Shown: one piece after another, positions 1-7,184 of the stretch | How the letters are laid out: the number at the start of each line of letters is the position of its first letter | Numbering within the stretch: position 1 is the stretch's first letter | Assembly (NCBI GenBank): GCA_002393195.1 | Contig: DGIK01000172.1 | Coordinates: 1-42,132, forward strand | DNA: 42,132 bases | Origin: Bacteroidales bacterium UBA3824 | GTDB lineage: Bacteria > Bacteroidota > Bacteroidia > Bacteroidales > UBA3824 | Reading direction: 5' to 3' | Made by a program: the position numbers and the translations under genes | The notes under the pieces: model-generated | Database searches by the model: none | Seen by the model: the letters and a program-made list of their open reading frames with translations, nothing else | Told to the model about the DNA's origin: nothing

Positions 1-835
1 TGAATCCGTAACTTACAACGTTTTTTTGCGCGTCCTTCAAATTCTTGCAGCTCAAATTTTTTTGCATCATGTCTTGGTCGAGACCCGTCATTGCAATCGT
101 GGTAAACATTCCCGCCAAAAACTGTTTGAAGAAAAATTGCTTGTGGTTGATGTCGTCAAAATACCAAATCCTCGACATCGGCGAATCCACCACAGCCGAC
201 ACCATTCCCGAAAAATCCAATCCCAACTGTTTGCCGACGTACCAAATGCACAGCACCACAGCCAATATCAGCGAGAGGGTCTGCAACATATCTGTCCATA
301 CCAACGTCTTGACGCCGCCTCTGTAAGTGTAGAGCCACACTACGAGCATCGTAACAGCCACATTGAGCCAGAATGGTATGCCTAAGCCGTTGAATATTAT
401 CAACTGCAACACAATTGCCGTCAGGTACATCCTCACGCCGCAGCCCAAAAACTTGGAAATCAAGAAGAACGCCGCGCCCACCTTGTAGCTCCCGTTGCCA
501 AATCGTTGGTCGAGGTACGTGTAGATGGAATTGAGATTGAGCCTGTAATACAATGGCAGCAATATGTATGCAATTGCAAAATATCCCGCCACAAAACCCA
601 ACGCCATCTGCAAATATCCGAAAGCCGAGGCGTTTACCATTCCAGGCACGGAGATGAACGTAACGCCAGATATTGACGTGCCAATCATTGCGATGGCCAC
701 CACGTACCACGGCGACTGCCTGCCGCCCGTGAAAAACTGTTTGGAATCCGCCTTTTTTTTGGTTGTTATATAACTAACTACCAACAGCATGGCGAAATAT
801 AATGCGATTATTGTAATTATTAATGCTGATGACAT
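1..835 (-). CDS. Sodium/solute symporter (SSS family), N-terminal part
   Basis: The reading frame opens at the ATG complementary to 833-835 and runs off the left edge of the window without a stop, so only about 278 N-terminal residues are present. The translation has several hydrophobic helices and the typical SSS-family stretch RGGVKTLVWTDMLQ (around residue 155), where this family has GG-x3-VVWTD-x-x-Q. The early part contains FFTGGRQSPWYVVAIAMIGT, also typical. Members are inner-membrane transporters that couple uptake of a sugar, amino acid, vitamin or similar solute to sodium; the substrate cannot be read from this part. It is divergent from the lipoprotein gene at 982 and has its own promoter. 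The family is secure, the substrate unknown. Confidence 0.88.
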   Translation of the reverse strand, partial: MSSALIITIIALYFAMLLVVSYITTKKKADSKQFFTGGRQSPWYVVAIAMIGTSISGVTFISVPGMVNASAFGYLQMALGFVAGYFAIAYILLPLYYRLNLNSIYTYLDQRFGNGSYKVGAAFFLISKFLGCGVRMYLTAIVLQLIIFNGLGIPFWLNVAVTMLVVWLYTYRGGVKTLVWTDMLQTLSLILAVVLCIWYVGKQLGLDFSGMVSAVVDSPMSRIWYFDDINHKQFFFKQFLAGMFTTIAMTGLDQDMMQKNLSCKNLKDAQKNVVSYGF

Positions 836-869
836 TTTTTTGGGGGTTTTGTTAATTTTTTTAAGTCTG

Positions 870-903
870 CAAATTTACAAAAAAAGCAATTAAAAAAATC
901 AAA
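870..903 (-). promoter_or_regulatory. Bacteroidota-type promoter of the symporter gene
   Basis: On the minus strand a TTTG (900-903) is followed after 22 bases by TAAATTTG (870-877), matching the Bacteroidota -33/-7 pattern TTTG and TAnnTTTG, although the spacer is slightly long. It lies 35 bases upstream of the symporter start codon at 835. Confidence 0.5.
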
Positions 904-981
904 AACAGTTTATTCGGAGAAAAAATATATATAATTTAGCGGTCGGAAAAAATAACATTAAATTTAATCCAATTACAAGTT

Positions 982-2757
982 ATGAAACACTTAAATTTTG
1001 TATCAGCTGCAATGTTGGCACTTACGCTCGCATTTTCAGTGTCGGGCTGCAAGAGCGTCTTTGAAGACAGCGACTATGCCTACGACGGCAGCGCAAAGAG
1101 TTCTGAGGATGACGATTCGGGCGACGTCAAGGATGTGCCTGAGAATCCCGAAGATTACAATGTGGGCACCGACGAATCGTTGATTGCCTACGTCCATTGC
1201 AAAAACACTTCTTTTGAAGTAGAGGGCAACGCCTCCCTCGTGGACATCAAGACCTCCGGCGTGAAAATCGAACTCAAAAAGACCGGCACTTACTACATCG
1301 ACGGTACTCTCGACGACGGTCAGATTCAGGTGGACGCCGACAGCACCGACATCGTGAAGGTGGTTTTCAATGGTGTAAGCCTCAATTGCTCCACCGAAGC
1401 GGCGTTCCGCGTCAAGGAGTGCAGCAAGACCATCGTAACTCTCGCCGACGGCACCACCAACACCATCTCCGACACCAAAAACAACACCGATTCCGCAGCC
1501 ATTTACAGCAAGCGTTATTTGGCGTTCAGCGCGGGCGAAAAGGGTACTGGCTCTCTCAATATCACAGCCAACTGCGCCGACGGCATCTCCTGCACCAAGC
1601 AACTTTTCTTCAATAGTGGCAATTATAAGGTAACTACCGTTGACGACGGAATCCGTGGCAAACTCTGCCTTGTAATCCACGACGGCACTTTCACCGTTGA
1701 CGTGAAGGGCGACGCCTTCAAATCCACAAGCGACAAGGAGGGCTACGGCTACACGTTGATAGACAAGGGCAATTTTGACATTACGTCCGGCGACGAGGGT
1801 TTCCAATCTGACGGCACGATTACCATCAACGGCGGCACATTCAACATCAAAAAATCCGAAAAATGCATCGCAGCCCTCGGCGATATCACTATCAACGGCG
1901 GCGATTTGACATTGACGCCCACTGTTACGGGCGGCGGCGAGAGCGGCACGGGACACGGTATCTGCATCAAGAAAAACGACGACGAAATCCGCACCGGCAA
2001 TGTAACAATCAACGGCGGCAAAATCAACATCACCAACAGTTACGAAGGCATCCAAGGTGTCGTAATTACCGTAAATGACGGCGAAGTTTGGGTGAAATCG
2101 TCCGACGATTCCTTCAACGCCTCCAACGGCACCAATCAAATGGGTGGCGGCGGCGGTTGGGGTCCGCGTCCCGGACAGCAGACTACCACCACAACTACTA
2201 CCGGCGCAACTCCCGCGCTCATTTTCAACGGCGGTTTCACATCAGTGCAGACCACGGGCGACGGCATCGATTCCAACGGCGAACTCAATATCACGGGCGG
2301 CGTAGTGCTTGTAAGTCAGAGCGGTGGCGGCAACGAACCCATCGACGCGGGCGACGGCTACACACCCAAAATCACCGGCGGCGTAGTAATTGCGGCAGGT
2401 TCGCAGGGAATGGCGAGTGCGCCAAGTACAACGCAGACGGCATTCTTCACCTCGGCGTCGGGCAGCGCAAATCAAATGTTTGCCGTTAATGGTTCTGACG
2501 GCAAAAACATCCTCGCGTGGAAGATACCGCAGGCTTACCAAGTAATCACCGTATCAACATCCAAGATGACCACCGGCAATTATTCCATCATCACCAACGC
2601 CACCGTGAAGGGCGACGAATATGTGAGCGGTTCGGGATTCTATTACCCGGCAACATCCGCCACCGGCACTGCCACAACCATCTCCACCACCAACGGACAA
2701 TGCACATCTACCGTGAGCGGCGGCGGTATGGGACCAGGCGGCGGTATGCGTTGGTAA
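982..2757 (+). CDS. Carbohydrate-binding beta-helix lipoprotein (Cthe_2159-like)
   Basis: A 591-residue predicted lipoprotein. The signal peptide ends in the lipobox VSGC (lipidated Cys23), followed by an acidic, Ser/Asp-rich linker to about residue 60. The body (about 65-560) has repeated strands of the form ITINGGTFNI, DITINGGDLTL, NVTINGGKINI and VITVNDGEVWV, the signature of a right-handed parallel beta-helix as in the Cthe_2159 carbohydrate-binding family (polysaccharide binding; from family knowledge). A Thr-rich tract near 405 and a Gly/Met-rich tail (GGGMGPGGGMRW) are low-complexity. No catalytic residues can be assigned. It is the first gene of a co-directional group with VTC, DUF4956, DUF2490 and LytTR genes, a combination suggesting envelope polymer handling. 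Surface exposure is inferred. Confidence 0.8.
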   Translation: MKHLNFVSAAMLALTLAFSVSGCKSVFEDSDYAYDGSAKSSEDDDSGDVKDVPENPEDYNVGTDESLIAYVHCKNTSFEVEGNASLVDIKTSGVKIELKKTGTYYIDGTLDDGQIQVDADSTDIVKVVFNGVSLNCSTEAAFRVKECSKTIVTLADGTTNTISDTKNNTDSAAIYSKRYLAFSAGEKGTGSLNITANCADGISCTKQLFFNSGNYKVTTVDDGIRGKLCLVIHDGTFTVDVKGDAFKSTSDKEGYGYTLIDKGNFDITSGDEGFQSDGTITINGGTFNIKKSEKCIAALGDITINGGDLTLTPTVTGGGESGTGHGICIKKNDDEIRTGNVTINGGKINITNSYEGIQGVVITVNDGEVWVKSSDDSFNASNGTNQMGGGGGWGPRPGQQTTTTTTTGATPALIFNGGFTSVQTTGDGIDSNGELNITGGVVLVSQSGGGNEPIDAGDGYTPKITGGVVIAAGSQGMASAPSTTQTAFFTSASGSANQMFAVNGSDGKNILAWKIPQAYQVITVSTSKMTTGNYSIITNATVKGDEYVSGSGFYYPATSATGTATTISTTNGQCTSTVSGGGMGPGGGMRW

Positions 2758-2797
2758 TGGCATCGACGGTCTGTTGAAAAAAAATACAAATAAATTG

Positions 2798-2867
2798 AAA
2801 AAATTGCCGTTTTTATTTTAAACCTTTTATAAATAACGGGGTCTTACTCCCTAAACGGCAATTTTTT
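2798..2867. terminator. Inverted repeat, possible terminator or attenuator
   Basis: Two perfect 15-base arms (2798-2812 and 2853-2867) flank a 40-base loop; the right arm ends in six T. The loop holds a small GGG/CCC hairpin near 2838-2851. It sits between the lipoprotein stop and the VTC gene, so it may terminate or attenuate transcription between them. The large loop makes this less certain than an ordinary terminator. Confidence 0.5.
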
Positions 2868-2900
2868 CCCTTATTATTTATCCTGAAAAAATAAATAACA

Positions 2901-3701
2901 ATGGACAAAGGCATATTGTACGAGTTTAAGGGCATAGGTCTCGGCGATATTGGCAAGGCCAATTTTATGAACCGCATCGATACCAAATTCCCGCTGAGAA
3001 CAGACGTGCTTTTCGAGAAAATCTTGCCGTATATCGTTGACGACTACTACATTGTAGAAATCAACGGGTTGAGATATATGGAGTATGAAACCGTGTATTT
3101 CGACACGCCGGACGATAAGTTTTTCACCGCCCACCAAAACGGCAAGAAAGACCGCTACAAGGTGCGCAAGCGAACTTACGTGGACACCGGCAACAGGTTC
3201 CTTGAAATAAAACACAAGAACAATAAGGGCAAGACCAAGAAAAAGCGCATCGAAATCACCACGAGTCTCAGCGAAATCGTCCCGGAGGAGTACGATTTTG
3301 TGGCGGAGCATCTGCCGGAGGGCATCAGCCCCGCATCGCTCAAAGCCGTCATCCAAAACCACTTCCACCGCATCACGCTGGTGCGCAAGGATATGGGCGA
3401 GCGTTGCACGATAGACTGCGAATTGGGTTTCCGCACCCCCGACGACGCCAATACAGAGACCGAAGGTTTCTCGATGGTGGAACTCAAACACGAGGCGGGC
3501 GCGCCCAAGTCGCCGCTCCAAAAGGTGTTGGCTCGCAACGGCGTCAAGCAGGCTTCGTTTAGCAAATATTGCATCGGACGGGTGCTCGCTTTGCAGCCGG
3601 TGAAGTACAATCTCTTCAAGGAGCGCATCCGCACCATCCAAAAACGACTCGACGGCTGTTTTATGCCGGAGGAGTTACGCAACAGAATTTTCAACAATTA
3701 A
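2901..3701 (+). CDS. VTC-domain protein, polyphosphate polymerase-like
   Basis: A 266-residue soluble protein with the VTC/polyphosphate-polymerase fold of the triphosphate-tunnel metalloenzyme group. Visible family landmarks are NRIDTKF (24-30; basic residue at the tunnel entrance), ETVYFDTPD (63-71), the basic strand YKVRKRTY (86-93), FLEIKHK (100-106), KKKRIEI (113-119), RCTIDCELGF and MVELKHE near 205. In yeast Vtc4 the equivalent basic residues bind phosphate and the Glu binds metal (family knowledge). There is no signal peptide, so it should act in the cytoplasm, probably at the membrane with the DUF4956 protein encoded 19 bases downstream. Whether the bacterial proteins make polyphosphate or another phosphate polymer is not established by the sequence. 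Confidence 0.85.
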   Translation: MDKGILYEFKGIGLGDIGKANFMNRIDTKFPLRTDVLFEKILPYIVDDYYIVEINGLRYMEYETVYFDTPDDKFFTAHQNGKKDRYKVRKRTYVDTGNRFLEIKHKNNKGKTKKKRIEITTSLSEIVPEEYDFVAEHLPEGISPASLKAVIQNHFHRITLVRKDMGERCTIDCELGFRTPDDANTETEGFSMVELKHEAGAPKSPLQKVLARNGVKQASFSKYCIGRVLALQPVKYNLFKERIRTIQKRLDGCFMPEELRNRIFNN

Positions 3702-3720
3702 ATAACTCATCAATCATAAA

Positions 3721-4449
3721 ATGGAATTATTGGATATTTTGCAAGAGACGACGTCCGTTACATCTTTGGAGGATGTCAAGATTTTCAATCTGAGTCTCAT
3801 CGACTTTTGGGATTTCGGTAAATTGCTTTTCAGGCTTGTATTCACTGTGGGAGTGTTGTATTTGCTCATCAGGTGCATCTACGACAAGGGTTCGACGGGC
3901 AGGCACGAATTTATCTTCACGTATTTCGCGCTTGGAGTTTCGATATTCCTCTTGTGCTTCCTCTTGGAGGACGTGAAGTTGGAACTCGGATTCGCACTCG
4001 GTTTGTTTGCGGTGTTTGGCATCCTGAAATACCGTACCGACCCAATTCCAATCCGTGAGATGACCTACCTTTTCGTTGTAATCGGCATTGCGGTAGTCAA
4101 CGCATTGGCAAACAAGAAGGTAAGTTTTGCGGAACTCTTTCTCACTAACGGTGCTATCTTGCTGTGCGTATGGATGTTGGAGAATTGGCTCTTCAAAAAC
4201 GAGGGTCATATCGACATCATCTATGAGCGCATTGAGAAAATCCGCACCGAAGACCGCCCCGCACTCATCGAGGACGTGGAGAAGCGCACCGGATTGAAGG
4301 TGAAGCGCGTAGATTTTACCCGCATCGACTTCCTCAAAGACGTTGCCTACCTCCGCGTGTATTACGTGAAGGAAAAGCGCGACGAGAATACCATCGAATC
4401 CAAATCCACCGAATCAAATACCGAGGCGAAGGAGGCCGACAAAAAATGA
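3721..4449 (+). CDS. DUF4956 membrane protein
   Basis: A 242-residue protein with about four hydrophobic helices in residues 30-160 (LLFRLVFTVGVLYLLI; a FALGVSIFLLCFLL stretch; TYLFVVIGIAVVNALA; LTNGAILLCVWML) and a soluble C-terminal domain from about 165 on. The loop FGILKYRTDPIPIREMTYLF is characteristic of DUF4956. Members are commonly encoded beside VTC-domain proteins, as here, and may form the membrane partner or channel for the polymer; this is inference from neighbourhood. The stop overlaps the start of the next gene by four bases (ATGA at 4446-4449), indicating translational coupling. The C-terminus is a charged Glu/Lys/Ser/Thr-rich tail. Confidence 0.85.
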   Translation: MELLDILQETTSVTSLEDVKIFNLSLIDFWDFGKLLFRLVFTVGVLYLLIRCIYDKGSTGRHEFIFTYFALGVSIFLLCFLLEDVKLELGFALGLFAVFGILKYRTDPIPIREMTYLFVVIGIAVVNALANKKVSFAELFLTNGAILLCVWMLENWLFKNEGHIDIIYERIEKIRTEDRPALIEDVEKRTGLKVKRVDFTRIDFLKDVAYLRVYYVKEKRDENTIESKSTESNTEAKEADKK

Positions 4450-5153
4450 AAACTCTCACAATGTCAGTCTTGGCGGTATTGATGATGGCAATAATTGCCG
4501 CAAGCCCCGCCGCCGCGCAGACCGAATCGCGCTCACACATCTACATCGGAGCCGGTTTGGAAAAGGAGTTCAGCAAAAAACTCTCCGCCGAACTCGACTT
4601 GCAAGGACGTTTTGGACTTACAAAGAAGTACCAGGACTTCCTCATCACTCCAAAAATCGAATACAGCCCCATCAAATTCGTCTCTATCGGTGCGGAATAC
4701 CGTGCAACCCTCGACCACGAAGACGGCGAGAGCAGCGAATGGACGGGACGTTTTGGATCGTGGCTCAAAGCCAAATGGTCGCCCTCTATCCTCAAACTCG
4801 AAGCCCGTTTGAAGTATTGCAACTACACCGAGGACACCGAAGACCGCGACGGCAACCTCGACAACAAGCAGTACCTGCGCACCAAATTCCTCGTGGGGGT
4901 CAAGTTGAAGGACATCAAACTAACGCCGTACATCAGTTACGAGTGGTTTTATGAACTCAACCGAAATCTCGTGGACAAGGATCGACTGATAATCGGTGTC
5001 AAGAAAAAACTCAACAAGCGCAATTCGTTGTCATTTGAGTATATGTTTGAGGAGAAGTTCAATAGGGGAAAGACCAAAAAGAACATCAACAACAATATTT
5101 TTTCGTTGTCGTACCAATACACTTTCCCTTACAAACCCAAGGAGTCTGAATGA
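4446..5153 (+). CDS. DUF2490 outer-membrane beta-barrel protein
   Basis: A 235-residue exported protein. A signal peptide ends at about residue 25 (SPAAAQ-TES). The mature part is a series of amphipathic strands with alternating aromatic and charged residues, e.g. HIYIGAGLEKEFSKKLSAEL, KFVSIGAEYRATLDH, LTPYISYEWFYELN and IFSLSYQYTFPY, the last ending near the C-terminus as expected for a barrel recognised by BamA. This matches DUF2490, a small outer-membrane barrel family common in Bacteroidota with no assigned function. Its start overlaps the DUF4956 stop, so it probably belongs to the same transcript as the VTC and DUF4956 genes. Confidence 0.8.
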   Translation: MKTLTMSVLAVLMMAIIAASPAAAQTESRSHIYIGAGLEKEFSKKLSAELDLQGRFGLTKKYQDFLITPKIEYSPIKFVSIGAEYRATLDHEDGESSEWTGRFGSWLKAKWSPSILKLEARLKYCNYTEDTEDRDGNLDNKQYLRTKFLVGVKLKDIKLTPYISYEWFYELNRNLVDKDRLIIGVKKKLNKRNSLSFEYMFEEKFNRGKTKKNINNNIFSLSYQYTFPYKPKESE

Positions 5154-5203
5154 TGCGTGCATAACTAACACATCATACAAACAATCATAACATCAATGCA
5201 ACT

Positions 5204-5941
5204 ATGAAATGTATCGCTATCGACAACGATGCAAAGGCACTCGCCAACATCTGCGCCTTCATCGAGAAAAGTCCTACCTTGCAGTTGGTAGCCAAGTTTG
5301 ACGACGCCCAAAAGGCTCAGTCGTACTTGACGAGCGACAAGAGCGAGGCAGAATTGGCTTTCGTGGAGTCAGATTTGCCCGGCATCAGCGGCATCGACCT
5401 CGTAAAATCGCTTACCGAGCCGCCGCTTACGGTATTTGTTTCCAACAAAATCGACCACGCTTACGACGCCATCAAATATGGCGCGGTGGATTTTCTGCGC
5501 AAGCCATTGGCTTTCGACGACTTCCAAAACACCGTCAAACGCGCCGAAAAGGCTTACGAAAACCGCCGCAATGAAATCTTGCAACAGACGCGCTCGTCCA
5601 AATTCGAGGGCAACGGCAAGTTTATCTTCATCAAGAGCGAGTACAAGGTGGTCCGCATCAATCTCGACGACATCAAGTATGTGGAGTCGATGCGTGAGTA
5701 CGTGAGGTTCCATGTCAACGACGGTCGCCCGATTATGAGCCTCCTGACAATCAAGGCAGTGGAAAACTACCTGCCCAAGGAGAAGTTTATGCGCGTGCAC
5801 CGCTCCTACATCGTCAACCTCGACAAGATAGACGTTATCGAGCGCACCCGCATCGTCTTCGACAACGATACATTCATCCCCATCAGCGAACAGTACAAAG
5901 ACCGCTTCCAAGCATATTTGGACAAGAATTTCGCCCAATAA
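5204..5941 (+). CDS. LytTR-type response regulator with a degenerate receiver
   Basis: A 245-residue regulator: N-terminal CheY-like receiver (about 1-120) and C-terminal LytTR DNA-binding domain (about 140-240; KFIFIKSEYKVVRINLDDI, YVESMREYVRFH, FMRVHRSYIVNL). The receiver is atypical. The acidic pocket reads IDND (6-9) instead of DDE, and aligning the conserved PGISGIDL loop (59-66) places Glu55 where the phospho-acceptor Asp normally lies. The later Ser (VFVSNK) and Lys (LRKP) are retained. Glu there can imitate the phosphorylated state, so the protein may act without a kinase; that is inference. No histidine kinase is encoded nearby. It follows the DUF2490 gene by 50 bases, and a terminator-like hairpin lies downstream. 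It may regulate the upstream VTC group. Confidence 0.85.
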   Translation: MKCIAIDNDAKALANICAFIEKSPTLQLVAKFDDAQKAQSYLTSDKSEAELAFVESDLPGISGIDLVKSLTEPPLTVFVSNKIDHAYDAIKYGAVDFLRKPLAFDDFQNTVKRAEKAYENRRNEILQQTRSSKFEGNGKFIFIKSEYKVVRINLDDIKYVESMREYVRFHVNDGRPIMSLLTIKAVENYLPKEKFMRVHRSYIVNLDKIDVIERTRIVFDNDTFIPISEQYKDRFQAYLDKNFAQ

Positions 5942-6001
5942 TTACGAGGCGAGGTACACACGTAATGATTTAGGTAGATGATTATATCCGCTTAATAGAA
6001 T

Positions 6002-6027
6002 AAGGCGAGGGTTCATGCCCCCGCCTT
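6002..6027. terminator. Hairpin between convergent genes
   Basis: Arms 6002-6011 (AAGGCGAGGG) and 6018-6027 (CCCCCGCCTT) form a 10-bp stem with one mismatch and a 6-base loop, followed by TT on the plus strand. It lies between the LytTR gene (plus) and a rhomboid gene (minus) and could terminate both. Confidence 0.7.
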
Positions 6028-6066
6028 TTAATATGTCGTCATTTCAGGTATAATTCGTGGAATCAA

Positions 6067-6966
6067 TTACTTCCTTCCCATCTTAAACAAAAACTCTTTC
6101 TCTTCTTTTGTCAGCGACTGATAGCCGGATTGTGAGATTTTGTCGAGAATTTCGTCCATACGTTTTTGATTTTCGGCTTTCATACGGTTGAAGTCTGAAT
6201 CTGACATTTCGCGGGTGTTTTCGTTATAGACCACGCGCATTTTTTGTTTTCTGCCGCCGGATTGCGACGTGGAGGGCATTAGGGTTACTATCTTGTCTAT
6301 CAAGTTATTGAGCCATTTTGTGAGGTCTTTGCCTTGATTGTATTGCCAAGCGAAAATTGCGCCGAATATCGCGCCGCCCAAGTGTGCGATGTGTCCGCCG
6401 GAATTGCTGCCCGTGATTTGAAACAGGTCAAATACCACGTACAGGATGCCGAGCCATTTGAGAGTAAGCGGTATGATGCCAAAAATTCTGATTTCCATAT
6501 TTGGGCGCATCACGCATATTGCAATTACAATGGCTGTTACAGCCGCCGACGCTCCTACACAGGTAGCACCTTGCACTGCAGTGCTAAATACAGGAAACAC
6601 GTTGTAACTCAATACAAACAGCAACGCTCCGCTCAGTCCGCCGAGTATGTAGGTAGCCAAGAGTTGCTTGTTGTTGAACACCATCAAAAAAATCTGTCCC
6701 ATAAAATACAGCCAAAGCATGTTGGCGAGTATGTGCCAAAAGTCGAAGTGCACGAACATGTAAGTAATTGGTGTCCAAATCTTCCACAAAAGATTGTACA
6801 GCGAGGCTGGCAGCGCAAGATACATATTGCCATAGAATTCGGCAAGATCCGGCGCACCAAACAGAAACGTGAATATCCCCGCGATACTTATCAGCAAATA
6901 TACCGCTATATTGATTCCCAACAGTTTGTTGAGCATTGACGCTTTGAAAAAACTTTTTATATCCAT
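6067..6966 (-). CDS. Rhomboid family intramembrane serine protease (first copy)
   Basis: A 299-residue membrane protein with six or more hydrophobic helices in residues 15-215. The catalytic dyad is visible: Ser140 in GASAAV (138-143) and His195 in HIAHLGG (192-198). The conserved YMFVHFDFWHILANMLWLYF segment (69-88) includes the oxyanion-region His78 and Asn82. The soluble C-terminal tail (about 225-299) is Lys/Glu-rich. Rhomboids cleave transmembrane segments inside the bilayer; the substrate here is unknown. Another rhomboid gene lies at 11289-12092 on the same strand. The two appear to have been neighbours in the mutL block before a 4.2-kb segment came between them. This gene has its own promoter at 7037-7068. 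Confidence 0.92.
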   Translation of the reverse strand: MDIKSFFKASMLNKLLGINIAVYLLISIAGIFTFLFGAPDLAEFYGNMYLALPASLYNLLWKIWTPITYMFVHFDFWHILANMLWLYFMGQIFLMVFNNKQLLATYILGGLSGALLFVLSYNVFPVFSTAVQGATCVGASAAVTAIVIAICVMRPNMEIRIFGIIPLTLKWLGILYVVFDLFQITGSNSGGHIAHLGGAIFGAIFAWQYNQGKDLTKWLNNLIDKIVTLMPSTSQSGGRKQKMRVVYNENTREMSDSDFNRMKAENQKRMDEILDKISQSGYQSLTKEEKEFLFKMGRK

Positions 6967-7036
6967 TTCGTTATTTCATAATTCAAAATTTGTAATTCAT
7001 AATTGCCAACCGTCCAGCGGCAATATTATTGATTTG

Positions 7037-7068
7037 CAAATTTACAAACTCTTTCCCAAAACGCCAAA
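7037..7068 (-). promoter_or_regulatory. Promoter of the first rhomboid gene
   Basis: On the minus strand TTTG (7065-7068) is separated by 20 bases from TAAATTTG (7037-7044), an excellent match to the Bacteroidota pattern. It lies about 70 bases upstream of the start at 6966. The -33 element sits on the edge of the 26-bp direct repeat at 7042-7067, and its outermost base (7068) is the first base of the island. Confidence 0.6.
7042..7067. repeat. 26-bp direct repeat, left boundary of the accessory island
   Basis: Identical over 26 bases to 11260-11285; it begins TTACAAACTCTTTCCC and ends ACGCCAA. The two copies bracket the accessory segment between the rhomboid genes, as attachment sites or a recombination duplication would. 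Confidence 0.85.
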
Positions 7069-7075
7069 TTTTTTG

Positions 7076-7151
7076 AAATATGTGTGCTTTTGTTCAAAAA
7101 TGTGCCTTTTTTAGTGAGATTTTTGAGCAAAAGCCCACAACTTTTGATTTT
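7076..7151. repeat. 76-bp direct repeat, left copy, containing a hairpin
   Basis: Identical to 8636-8711 apart from one base (T at 7085, G at 8645). It contains an inverted repeat with arms 7082-7101 and 7119-7138 and a 17-base T-rich loop. The left copy lies just upstream of the ATPase gene at 7185 and eight bases inside the island boundary. Confidence 0.9.
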
Positions 7152-7157
7152 TTTGAT

Positions 7158-7165
7158 TATCTTTG
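7158..7165 (+). promoter_or_regulatory. -7 promoter element of the first ATPase gene
   Basis: TATCTTTG matches TAnnTTTG and lies 20 bases before the ATG at 7185. No well-spaced TTTG -33 element was found; one at 7143-7146 is too close. Confidence 0.4.
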
Positions 7166-7184
7166 CCTCCAAAACATCAATGGT

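Noticed and set aside
1036..2139. Long minus-strand open frame opposite the carbohydrate-binding lipoprotein
   Set aside because: Composition (Val/Ala/Asp-rich, repetitive) is the reverse image of the repeated beta-helix codons; no start context.
7080..7184. Longer start for ATPase copy 1
   Set aside because: The upstream codons come from the 76-bp repeat and the promoter element; family similarity begins at 7185.
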